Made by a program: the position numbers and the translations under genes
Source of the DNA: a virus
IMG/VR virus record: IMGVR_UViG_3300009506_000186
Location: 1 to 24,160 of that record
Length of the DNA: 24,160 bases
Direction: 5' to 3' (one strand)
The notes under the pieces: model-generated
Told to the model about the DNA's origin: nothing
What the model saw: only the letters and a program-made list of their open reading frames with translations
The model's database searches: none
Part shown: piece by piece, positions 1-7,629 of the stretch
Layout of the letters: each line of letters starts with the position of its first letter
How positions within the stretch are numbered: the stretch's first letter is position 1

Positions 1-101
1 AACGGGTTCCATATCCACAATAAAGGTCGTACAAAAAATAGGAAAACGCCTTTAATAAATTTTGCAACAGGTTCAATGAATAACCAATCAATAACGCTCA
101 T
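1..101 (-). CDS. N-terminus of a small hydrophobic protein, cut by window edge
   Basis: The ATG at 101-99 overlaps the TGA stop of the preceding repeat-protein gene in an ATGA arrangement. It is preceded by AGGGGTGAT, a good Shine-Dalgarno site, so translation is probably coupled. The 33 visible residues begin MSVIDWLFIEPVAKF. From about residue 11 to 31 they form a strongly hydrophobic stretch rich in Phe, Val, Leu and Trp, which is probably a membrane segment. The frame stays open to the edge of the window. A hydrophobic protein at the end of a tail gene cluster could be a holin or another lysis or entry membrane protein, but too little is present to name it. The open frame, RBS and overlap support a real gene. 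Confidence 0.7.
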   Translation of the reverse strand, partial: MSVIDWLFIEPVAKFIKGVFLFFVRPLLWIWNP

Positions 102-1954
102 ATCACCCCTGCCATTGACCGTTTGAATATTACAATCCTTGATAGGGATCCGGCAAAAGTTCCCATATCTCCACTAATATCTTTCTCGTAAAAATCGTAA
201 CCGATAGCCTCTTTAGGTTCCCAAGTAACATCCTCATCTTCAAAGATTACGTGTTCATCTTTAAAAATAACCGATTGCAGACTGCGGTAAAGTTGACCGG
301 AAAAACCAATAGCGCCAGCAACCGTTCTCTGATACAGGGTCATTCCAGATTCAACCGATGCAGCAACAATACCGCTGAAAGATTGCAAGCCACTGGCTGC
401 CCGCTGAAAGACTCCTTTTCTGGATACTTCTCCGTTAAATGATTGCTGCCCGGTTAAAGACCTGAAAAGTTGTGCAAACCTAGAAAGAGTGCCTGAAAAA
501 TCTTCGCTACCGGAAACAGATCGATTATAGAAAACTTTTCTGGCAACCGTACCGGTCATTGAAAATGCACCGGCAACATCCCTGAATATTGCAATGACAC
601 CATTGACGACACCCGTCGCACCGGGCAATGAACCAAGTACGGAACGAAAATAACTTGCATAACGGTTAACCGTACCGGAAAATCCAAACGCACCCGATAA
701 ACTTCTAAATAAAGATGTCTGTCGGTTAACTTCTCCATAGGTGTCAAAATCGCCCGATGGTTCCCGTCTAAAGATTGCCTTGCGGGACAGTTCGCCAGAC
801 TCATCGAAGGCGCCCGTTTCTGACCGCGCCAAGTTTGCCTGTCTTGCAACTTCACCAGAACTGTCTATCTGTCCATCGGTGTAGCGGTAAAGTGTGGCTT
901 GGCGTGATAGCTCGCCGGAAGCATCAAACTCGCCAGCTTCGGCACGTGGAAATATAGCTTTGCGGACTACCTCGCCAGCAGCGTCGGTTTGACCAGCTTG
1001 GTTACGGGCGTATTCAGCTTGGCGTCCTAATACGCCCGAAGCGGAAGGTTGATCTCCAACGGTTTTACGAAACCCCGAAAAAGCACGTGCGGATTCTCCG
1101 GGACCAAGACTGAAAGCGCCATCAACATTACGATAGTAAACGGTAACAGCGGCACCTTCGTGCGGAGTCCATTCGTATGCGTCTGTATCTTCAAAGCTTA
1201 CATCTTCATCTGTGAAGGTGTATTCTATAATCTTCTGACCGTCTACGTCACCGGAAAATCCAGCTTCTCCGGCTACGGATCGGGCGAAAAATCCCTGACG
1301 GGAAACAACACCGCCCATATCGAAGGAGCCAGCTTGCGGCCTGTGGAGATCGGACTTTCTGGACACGACACCGGATTGTGCTGGAAGACTTCCTGCTACC
1401 GTTCTCGGATATGATTGACTCGTGTCCTCTGTAACTGTCACGGTAGGCGTGATAGAAAGCGTTTGGCTCTCTGTTGAATCTACTATCTGAAAGCCATATT
1501 GATCGCCGTTAGTCTTATCCGCCCCGGAAAAATCAACTGCAATATGGTATTCGGTTTCGGCATCCGGGCCAAGGTCGATGGTGACATCCGCGTTGCTGCC
1601 TTCGCGTTCAACTCCATCTGTTTCATCTGTCAAGCCTCCATCGGCGGTACATTTCCACCCGGCTGCCTGGACTGTAGTACCGTCTACAAGATCCGTTGTG
1701 GCGTTATAGGTAAGTTCACCTGTGTTGCCTAATGGTATCCAGCTTCCAGGGGCATCGGTAATATTACGCCATTGGAGTGAAAAGGTTTGCAGGGCAGGAT
1801 TTTTACCGGCAGTTGCATTTTTTAGGTGGATAGCAATAATCAGGTTATCAGCGGAAAAATCGACAATAGAAGTGTTATCCGAGCCGCTTAAATCTGTACG
1901 GGTAGCGCTGAGAAACCTAACACCGGTTATGCTATGATAATAGGTAGTTGCCAA
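98..1954 (-). CDS. Large repeat protein, probable tail appendage or receptor-binding structural protein
   Basis: This 618-aa protein has three parts. Residues 1-180 look like a beta-rich, Ig-like or tail-associated domain. Residues about 184-558 form an array of 20-residue repeats of the pattern R-(Q/K)-A-x-(L/F)-x-R-S-x-x-G-x-F-x-x-S-G-E-V-x. The array is interrupted once, and the tail of the protein has one more copy. An acidic block (FTDEDVSFED near 246, FKDEHVIFED near 564) occurs twice, once inside the array and once after it. The start is TTG at 1954-1952, directly after the TAA of the previous gene. AGGTGGGGA lies just upstream and there is no in-frame ATG before about residue 213. Such R..G..F.G repeats are known from phage tail proteins. 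The tail-distal position fits an appendage or host-contact role, which is inference. No enzymatic domain is recognised. Confidence 0.8.
   Translation of the reverse strand: MATTYYHSITGVRFLSATRTDLSGSDNTSIVDFSADNLIIAIHLKNATAGKNPALQTFSLQWRNITDAPGSWIPLGNTGELTYNATTDLVDGTTVQAAGWKCTADGGLTDETDGVEREGSNADVTIDLGPDAETEYHIAVDFSGADKTNGDQYGFQIVDSTESQTLSITPTVTVTEDTSQSYPRTVAGSLPAQSGVVSRKSDLHRPQAGSFDMGGVVSRQGFFARSVAGEAGFSGDVDGQKIIEYTFTDEDVSFEDTDAYEWTPHEGAAVTVYYRNVDGAFSLGPGESARAFSGFRKTVGDQPSASGVLGRQAEYARNQAGQTDAAGEVVRKAIFPRAEAGEFDASGELSRQATLYRYTDGQIDSSGEVARQANLARSETGAFDESGELSRKAIFRREPSGDFDTYGEVNRQTSLFRSLSGAFGFSGTVNRYASYFRSVLGSLPGATGVVNGVIAIFRDVAGAFSMTGTVARKVFYNRSVSGSEDFSGTLSRFAQLFRSLTGQQSFNGEVSRKGVFQRAASGLQSFSGIVAASVESGMTLYQRTVAGAIGFSGQLYRSLQSVIFKDEHVIFEDEDVTWEPKEAIGYDFYEKDISGDMGTFAGSLSRIVIFKRSMAGVI
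281..1405 (-). repeat. Tandem 20-codon (60-bp) coding repeats
   Basis: Within the 618-aa protein, the Arg that opens each unit falls at residues 311, 331, 351, 371, 391, 411 and 431, exactly 20 residues apart. One 21-residue unit follows, and the phase resumes at 472, 492 and 512. More diverged units extend on both sides to about residues 184 and 558. The units are similar in protein but clearly diverged in DNA, so this is an old, selected array rather than a recent slippage expansion. The regular period suggests a repeating beta structure along a fibre or stalk. Confidence 0.8.
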
Positions 1955-2269
1955 TTATCCCCACCTAACAGTACAATTTGGAGTATCAGCCATTTGATCC
2001 GAGATAGCGCAGCAATACGGTCTGAATATTCCAAGGCTGCAAATATTCTGCCCGCCGTATTTATCTATCTTTAGATACCGGCATCCGTGGTCAGTTCCAA
2101 ATGGATGATTTTGTGGTGACATTAATAAACAGCAATCACCACAGCGAGAACATTCAGCCGTTTTTATTTCCCATTTATCGCCGCGCTTGCGGGCGATTGG
2201 AGTCATTCCCGCAAAGACATATAGATTGGTCTTGGCGTATTGATCCGGTATTTCTAGTTCGATTTTCAT
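1955..2269 (-). CDS. CxxCxxCC-type metal-binding protein (YkgJ-like)
   Basis: This 104-aa protein has nine cysteines. The core is C40-S-R-C43-G-D-C46-C47, followed by C63, C77, the pair C86-C87 and C99. The leading CxxCxxCC, the later single Cys residues and the RPYCC segment match the pattern of the YkgJ family of predicted zinc- or iron-chelating proteins. The molecular role of that family is not established. The first 35 residues are a non-Cys beta-like lead. The ATG at 2269 overlaps the TGA of the upstream small structural gene, and the stop abuts the TTG start of the repeat protein. The gene therefore sits inside the tail operon. It could be a virion component, a protein-modifying factor or a chaperone for the neighbouring repeat protein; the sequence does not decide. 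Confidence 0.75.
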   Translation of the reverse strand: MKIELEIPDQYAKTNLYVFAGMTPIARKRGDKWEIKTAECSRCGDCCLLMSPQNHPFGTDHGCRYLKIDKYGGQNICSLGIFRPYCCAISDQMADTPNCTVRWG

Positions 2270-2562
2270 CAGTCAATAAAAACCGTAATCAAATCGTTTG
2301 AAGCGACACTGCTTGCCGAATCATCATAGATTAACCCATTTGTAAATTCTACCGGCTTGCCGGGAGTAAACTGCGCCGTGGTTCCAGACGCTACTCTTAA
2401 ATCTAAAACCTTGTTAGCGCTGGCATCTATAAAAACTACATTTTTGTCAGAACTTAAAGCCGTTACATAAATACCCGCAATTCTAATTTTACACTGTGAG
2501 ATAGATACGTCTGCGCCGAAGGTGTCTATTGTGATAGGATTTTGAGTTAAAACATTTGCCAT
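2269..2562 (-). CDS. Small beta-rich phage structural protein, function unknown
   Basis: This 97-aa protein begins MANVLTQNPITIDTFGAD and is made almost wholly of short alternating hydrophobic stretches with Gly, Ser and Asn turns, typical of a beta sandwich. Small proteins with this opening and composition are common in phage structural clusters, but I do not know a proven role for them. The ATG at 2562 is preceded by GGAGTAAAAGAG, a good ribosome-binding site. It lies 5 bp after the stop of the very large internal virion protein. It is co-transcribed with the tail genes and may be a minor virion, capping or fibre-attachment protein. Confidence 0.7.
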   Translation of the reverse strand: MANVLTQNPITIDTFGADVSISQCKIRIAGIYVTALSSDKNVVFIDASANKVLDLRVASGTTAQFTPGKPVEFTNGLIYDDSASSVASNDLITVFID

Positions 2563-2567
2563 CTCTT

Positions 2568-5500
2568 TTACTCCGTTTGTTTTTTCATTAGATTAAAATA
2601 TTCATGCATCCCCTGTTGCAGTTGTATGGTTTTTCCCCTAATTTTTTCAGTGGTTTTATCTAACTTATTTTGAATCCTTAATTGAGATTCAAACATTTTT
2701 TCTCTCGGTCCTTGCGCTCCCACATTATAGGGTAAGAAATAATTTACAGTAGTTCTTTTAGATATTTTACCGTATGGATCGGTATAAGCCTCAAGATTTT
2801 TGCTCAAAATCGGTAAGTTTGCCTCTATTCTTTCAGTGAAAGTTTTAGGATGTCTATAAGTCCTATCAATGATTGTATTTGTGAATCTAATTAAAGAACT
2901 TGCCGGGATTAATTGTTGAACTGTAAAAGCAGATTGGGAAAAAAAAGAATAATCGATATCCCCATTTAAGACAGAAAAAAAAGCCCCAATTGATTGAGTA
3001 GACGATTGCCTCCCTATAAACTCAGAATATCCGCCGAGCATATCAGTAAAGTTTTTTATAGCCGATTGTGAAGCCGATTTTGGATTTTCATCAAAATAAT
3101 ATTTAGCCGCTGCTGGCATTGCCATTGCCAAAGCAAACGGCCCAAAGTACCAGACAGGTATATAAGTGTCTCCAAATTGATATGAATATGGAACTTTCTT
3201 GGCGGCATAGAATAATTCTTTTTTATCAGGGTCAGACGGGGGTGACCAAGTTGTATTACCATTGTAAGCCATCAAAGCTCCTACGGCGGTCACGATACTA
3301 CCGGATAAAACTTTTGCTCCTGCTTCCTGCGTCCACTTTCCCCTGACAGCACCCATAGGACTGTGTTCAATCATCTGAATGCCGACATTTACCGGTGTTT
3401 TTAAAAATGGAATATACCAGGATGAAACCTTACCGATTACGGGAAGTTTTCTCATATAATCCATGCCATAACCCAAAGAGTTTAGAGCTTTGGATGGTAA
3501 AGAAAGTCTTGGGTCGTTTGGTTCAAACTTGTTTCTTAAAAGATACTCCTCGGCAAGTTCAACTGATCGCGCATAAGCGTCTGTTTCCGGCACCCCGTTT
3601 TTCATTAGTCTGGTCATTTCCCCAGCGCTAATCATAGCTTGCATAAATTTATCGGTGCCATCCATGAACCGTGGGACAACCGTTAATGCCTTTGGCAACT
3701 GCGCTGTTCTTGCTCTTTCAAACTCTGTTCCCATTTCTATTCCGATTTCGGGCTTAGTAGTTCCAGCGGATTTTACCAACCTCATAGAATCCATAAAAGC
3801 CCTTGCACCATTTGGGATAGCATTAACAGCCGCCTTATAATAAACAGGGACATCTCTTAGATACGCTTCTCTTGCTTTGCCGGTTAGCCCGGATTGCACC
3901 CAATCAATCCCTGCCCGCGTCGCCATATCAAAAGGTCTTGTTAAAAAAGTACTTTCAAGATTCCAAAAGGCATTTCTTTCTTGGGTTGTTATGCCTGAAA
4001 GCATATTTGAATACCTATAAGCATCTATCATTTCAGATACAGATGGGGGAACTTTCTTTGCAACCATGTCAATTAATTCTAAAGTTGCATCGGCCCTGTC
4101 AGCCTCATTAGTTAGCTTATCTATTTCTCTATATTTTTCAAAAATAAGCTTTTGCTCTTCTTTGCTAAGTGTAAAAGATTCAGGCTTTTTATTAAGTATA
4201 GTATCAGTCCATCCATACTTTGATTTAACTTTATCAAGTTGTTTGTTGGCCCAATGAATAAATGTTTGTGGGCTTGCTTTCTTTGACCAAAACGCCGCCG
4301 CCTGAATGAACTGACCATAGCTTCGCATAGTCCTGTCAACTTCTTCGACTATTTCGGTCGCCTTCTCAAAGTCTCCGGCTTTCTGATAAGTATCTATAAG
4401 TTTCTGATAGGTTGCTCCCCGGTTGCCCATGTTGTTCTTTTCGTCGCGGGCATACTCTAATGCAGACGATAACCCCTGCTTTCTAATTACCTCATCAGCA
4501 GCGCCGAAAGATTCAGCATTGGGTTGAACAAAATAATCCTGTGGTTTTATCTCTGCGGCTTTTTCTCTTAGAGTAGGATCAATCTCTTTTGCTTCTTGGA
4601 TAGTCTTTAGAAATTTACGCTGACGTGTAGGCTTGGTCGAAAATGATCCGCGCTCTTCTTTCAACTTTTCAAGCGCCGCCATTGCAGCACGCTTTACAGG
4701 GGAATCTTCAATACCAAAAGCCTGAGCGCCTTCGCCTGTTCCTATTTTCTCCTTTGAAAATTTTTCAAATTCATATGGGGAACCGTGCCATGCTGTGACT
4801 TGCCCGGTTTCGTTGTTGATGTAAGGTCTAATCGCTTCAAGGGCAGATTTAGATGCTTTCTTGACTTCATTCAACCCCAGATACCCGCCCGGTGAACCGG
4901 CAGCATAGATAGCGCCAATTCCGGCACCCTTGGCAAAAGCCGCTGCCTTCTTCCCCTCTGGCGCACCCGCCGCTTCTTGCAATCCGAAAACCGTACTAAA
5001 AGCAGGAGCTTTCAAATATTTTTTAAGTGGCACCATGACTTTAAAAAGCGCGTCTAAGGTAGCCGTCTTTGCCGCTTCGGTTATCCCGGCAGCAAATGGG
5101 CTATCCCCTCTTTTATATGCCTTAGATGCACCCGCCATATAAGGTAAAGTAAATCCAGATTCTACGTCCAAAGCAAACTGAACCGCGCCAAAAACTGATT
5201 GTCCCAAAGCCTCCGATATCATTTCAACTAAAAAAGAAATACCAACCTTCTCGGCTCTCCCGCGCCAATAATCAGCGTTCTGATTAAAATGGTTGGCAAT
5301 ATCCTCAAATAATCCTTCTTTTTGCATTCCGGTAGAAATACTTACATAGTCTGTAACAGCATCCAAATGCGCCGCCAATGAAGCAAAAGCCCTATTAGTC
5401 GCTGCTATAAAATTATATCCTCCGGCAATATAGGGTTTCACCATAGGGAAAAGAGCTTTTGCAAAATTCTCTCTATGCTTTGCCCCATCTTCAATAGGTT

Positions 5501-5582
5501 TGCCAGACAGATAATCATTCAAATAACTATCCACATCAAACGGAGCAGGATCGGGCTTTATGTAGGTCGTCATCTGAGGCAT
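2568..5582 (-). CDS. Large internal virion protein (T7 gp16-position), with ADP-ribosyltransferase motif fragment
   Basis: This 1004-aa protein is the largest in the window. It is third in a run of three stacked genes that matches the order gp14-gp15-gp16 of T7, whose products leave the capsid and extend the tail into the host envelope. It is mostly helical, with several Ala/Gly-rich hydrophobic stretches in the first 240 residues and again around 745-850. That suits a protein that inserts into membranes during DNA entry. Residues about 264-290 (AWHGSPYEFEKFSKEKIGTG and the following EGAQAFG) match the opening motif of phage ADP-ribosyltransferase domains. The WGLYFA-type continuation and a catalytic Glu region are not seen. 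The C-terminal third (FLKTPVN motif near 720) resembles the C-terminal region of large polyvalent phage proteins. No lysozyme or transglycosylase motif was recognised. The start overlaps the previous stop by 1 bp (TAATG). Confidence 0.75.
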   Translation of the reverse strand: MPQMTTYIKPDPAPFDVDSYLNDYLSGKPIEDGAKHRENFAKALFPMVKPYIAGGYNFIAATNRAFASLAAHLDAVTDYVSISTGMQKEGLFEDIANHFNQNADYWRGRAEKVGISFLVEMISEALGQSVFGAVQFALDVESGFTLPYMAGASKAYKRGDSPFAAGITEAAKTATLDALFKVMVPLKKYLKAPAFSTVFGLQEAAGAPEGKKAAAFAKGAGIGAIYAAGSPGGYLGLNEVKKASKSALEAIRPYINNETGQVTAWHGSPYEFEKFSKEKIGTGEGAQAFGIEDSPVKRAAMAALEKLKEERGSFSTKPTRQRKFLKTIQEAKEIDPTLREKAAEIKPQDYFVQPNAESFGAADEVIRKQGLSSALEYARDEKNNMGNRGATYQKLIDTYQKAGDFEKATEIVEEVDRTMRSYGQFIQAAAFWSKKASPQTFIHWANKQLDKVKSKYGWTDTILNKKPESFTLSKEEQKLIFEKYREIDKLTNEADRADATLELIDMVAKKVPPSVSEMIDAYRYSNMLSGITTQERNAFWNLESTFLTRPFDMATRAGIDWVQSGLTGKAREAYLRDVPVYYKAAVNAIPNGARAFMDSMRLVKSAGTTKPEIGIEMGTEFERARTAQLPKALTVVPRFMDGTDKFMQAMISAGEMTRLMKNGVPETDAYARSVELAEEYLLRNKFEPNDPRLSLPSKALNSLGYGMDYMRKLPVIGKVSSWYIPFLKTPVNVGIQMIEHSPMGAVRGKWTQEAGAKVLSGSIVTAVGALMAYNGNTTWSPPSDPDKKELFYAAKKVPYSYQFGDTYIPVWYFGPFALAMAMPAAAKYYFDENPKSASQSAIKNFTDMLGGYSEFIGRQSSTQSIGAFFSVLNGDIDYSFFSQSAFTVQQLIPASSLIRFTNTIIDRTYRHPKTFTERIEANLPILSKNLEAYTDPYGKISKRTTVNYFLPYNVGAQGPREKMFESQLRIQNKLDKTTEKIRGKTIQLQQGMHEYFNLMKKQTE

Positions 5583-7132
5583 TATTCAATCTGCTTCTCA
5601 AGATTCTCTTGTTGCTCTTGTAAGAACTTCATTCTCTCAGCCATCGGCACTTGATTGGCTTGACCCAATTCGATACCCTTCATTCGGATTTCATTTCGAG
5701 TTGGATATTTTTTTAATTGAAGTTGATGTTTAATCCATTCGTCCAGCTCACCCTGCGCCCTTGCAATCGCAATTGTTTGCTGTGGTGTCTGCACTAAATT
5801 TTCAATCTTAGCGTAAGCACCTTGAATTTTCGGGAATATCATATTAACAATAGCAGCATACCCTTCGCGCTTGCCAGCTTCAATTTCACCTGTTAATTTT
5901 GTCTCAAGCTTGTTTATGTATTGCTCTTTGTCTTGATCTTCTAAATATGGTGTGATAATAATTTGTTTTTTAATTTCTTCCTGGGGCCACTCCTGAGTTA
6001 TCATTTGGTTTATTTTGACAATCGCTGCCGCCCGTTGAACAGGGTCAACCGGAGTTTTCTTATTGGCTGCATCTTTGACAGCAGTCGCCCAAGTTTTAAG
6101 TTCATCTCCTTTTAAGAACTGAGATTTACGTAATTGATTCATAACAGAGGCATAGTTACCATTTAAAAATGCCATGCCAATATTTCGTTCTTCATCGTCA
6201 TGGGCGGTTTTATTCGAGCCTGTTTGAGCATTATTATATTGTGTTTCGTAAGCGTCTAACCATTGGCGAACCTCAAACTTAATATCGGGTTCCATTTTAC
6301 TATGGGTTAAATCCTGACGCATTTTTGTAAAATCAGGTACACCGTTTGACTCATACTTAGTTTGAAGTTCTGATTGTATTCTATCAATAGCATATTGCTT
6401 TGATTTTGTTTTAATATCATTTTTTAAAGAAAGATATTGTTCTTCTCCCAAATCCATTTTCCACGCTTCTAAAGCCTTACCCGCCGCCTCTGGGTTTTGA
6501 TCGATTCTTTCTTGCATATTGGCATAAAGCATAGTGGACTTATATTTTTTCTTCAACGCCGTGATATCTTCCCCTGGATGCGCGGATTCCAACCATTGAT
6601 AGAGATCACCTATGGTTTCTGCCACTGCACCACTTTGAAATCCGGCTTGCCGAATATCCTTTTCAGCTTGAAAAACTCTACCGGCTTCAACTTCGGCTAA
6701 ATACCGCTTGCCTTCTTCGGCCTGATATCGTGCAAGTATATCAAGGTTCTGCTCTCTCTTTCGATCAAGCAATTCTTTTAAAGCTAATTGCTGCTCTCCA
6801 TTCTCAGAGCCTTCGTTTGTTTTCTCAAAAGATTTATTGAAAAATTCGTCATATTGTTTATCAAGGTTGTAGGCGTCTTTTCCTTTCTTGGCTAAAAGCT
6901 CACTTAACGCCTGTCTATCCTGGTCTCGCCATTGATTATATAAATCACCTACAACGGCAGCATCCCGCTGTTGCTGTAAAACTTGCGCTCTCGCTATCAG
7001 AACATTCCCAAGTTTTTCATATGCTCCGCCTATTTGCTGGGATGGTCTTAAATCTGCATAATCTGTCGGCAATCCTGCCGGTAAACTTTCTCTTTGTGTA
7101 TATCGTGGTACTTTCGGAGCTGTTAAAGGCAT
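5582..7132 (-). CDS. Internal virion protein, coiled-coil rich (T7 gp15-position)
   Basis: This 516-aa protein is predicted to be almost entirely helical. It is rich in Gln, Glu, Lys and Ala with long heptad-like stretches, for example residues about 60-170 and 400-516. The first 40 residues are Pro-rich and probably extended (MPLTAPKVPRYTQRESLPAG). No enzymatic motif is visible. Its size, helical content and place between the gp14-like and gp16-like genes fit the middle internal core protein of short-tailed phages, which forms part of the ejection tube through the periplasm. Both ends overlap the neighbours by 1 bp (TAATG), so translation is coupled and stoichiometric production is likely. 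The assignment rests on position and composition, not on a recognised sequence motif. Confidence 0.7.
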   Translation of the reverse strand: MPLTAPKVPRYTQRESLPAGLPTDYADLRPSQQIGGAYEKLGNVLIARAQVLQQQRDAAVVGDLYNQWRDQDRQALSELLAKKGKDAYNLDKQYDEFFNKSFEKTNEGSENGEQQLALKELLDRKREQNLDILARYQAEEGKRYLAEVEAGRVFQAEKDIRQAGFQSGAVAETIGDLYQWLESAHPGEDITALKKKYKSTMLYANMQERIDQNPEAAGKALEAWKMDLGEEQYLSLKNDIKTKSKQYAIDRIQSELQTKYESNGVPDFTKMRQDLTHSKMEPDIKFEVRQWLDAYETQYNNAQTGSNKTAHDDEERNIGMAFLNGNYASVMNQLRKSQFLKGDELKTWATAVKDAANKKTPVDPVQRAAAIVKINQMITQEWPQEEIKKQIIITPYLEDQDKEQYINKLETKLTGEIEAGKREGYAAIVNMIFPKIQGAYAKIENLVQTPQQTIAIARAQGELDEWIKHQLQLKKYPTRNEIRMKGIELGQANQVPMAERMKFLQEQQENLEKQIE

Positions 7133-7629
7133 TATCTTACCTTCGCTAATGCTGTCGATAAAGACATAGGTTGAAGAGTATTTTTCTTAAAGATATTTTT
7201 CCAATCAAATTTAGACGCAGAGGTTAGCAGCGTTGATCCGGCATTAAGATAGCTGGCAGCCCCAAACTGCTTGGCATAAGTACCAAATAAGTTCGCTTGA
7301 GATTTTGCACTCCAACTTCCAAGATCAGCCTTATACCTGATGATAGCAGCATCAATGTCAGCTTCTTTCTGGGTTGCTTCCAGGACTCCTAGACCGGCAT
7401 CAGTACCGGACATACCAGCGATAACCCGCTGGCGTGATATATATTTGCTGACATCCCGCTTTAATTGCGCTTCTTCAATGTCGGCCTCATCTTGGATATA
7501 TTGAGCCTGATAATTAGCTAAAGCCTGGTTGTATTTATATACTTTGCTTGCATCTTGCCCCTGTTTATATTCGCCGTAGGCTTTTATGCCGGTCCCTGCT
7601 AAGTTTAATATTCCAGCAACCGCACCCAT
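7132..7629 (-). CDS. Internal virion protein (T7 gp14-like)
   Basis: This 165-aa protein opens with a Gly/Ala-rich hydrophobic segment (MGAVAGILNLAGTGIKAYGE). A long amphipathic helix rich in Gln, Ala and Tyr follows (residues about 20-75). The RQRVIAGMSGTDAGLG turn comes next, then a second helix. Small phage virion-core proteins of the T7 gp14 type share this plan and are thought to form a pore in the outer membrane during ejection. It lies directly after the nozzle gene and before two larger internal proteins, as in T7. The ATG at 7629 overlaps the TAA of the nozzle gene by 1 bp. The family call is from pattern and context. Confidence 0.75.
   Translation of the reverse strand: MGAVAGILNLAGTGIKAYGEYKQGQDASKVYKYNQALANYQAQYIQDEADIEEAQLKRDVSKYISRQRVIAGMSGTDAGLGVLEATQKEADIDAAIIRYKADLGSWSAKSQANLFGTYAKQFGAASYLNAGSTLLTSASKFDWKNIFKKNTLQPMSLSTALAKVR

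Noticed and set aside
1049-1414. 121-aa plus-strand ORF
   Set aside because: It is antisense to the repeat protein, and its apparent length comes from the regular repeats; no RBS or recognisable domain.
2960-3000. Programmed frameshift at T-runs in the gp16-like gene
   Set aside because: The T8 run is simply in-frame Phe codons, the frame is intact over 1004 codons, and no alternative frame extends from it.
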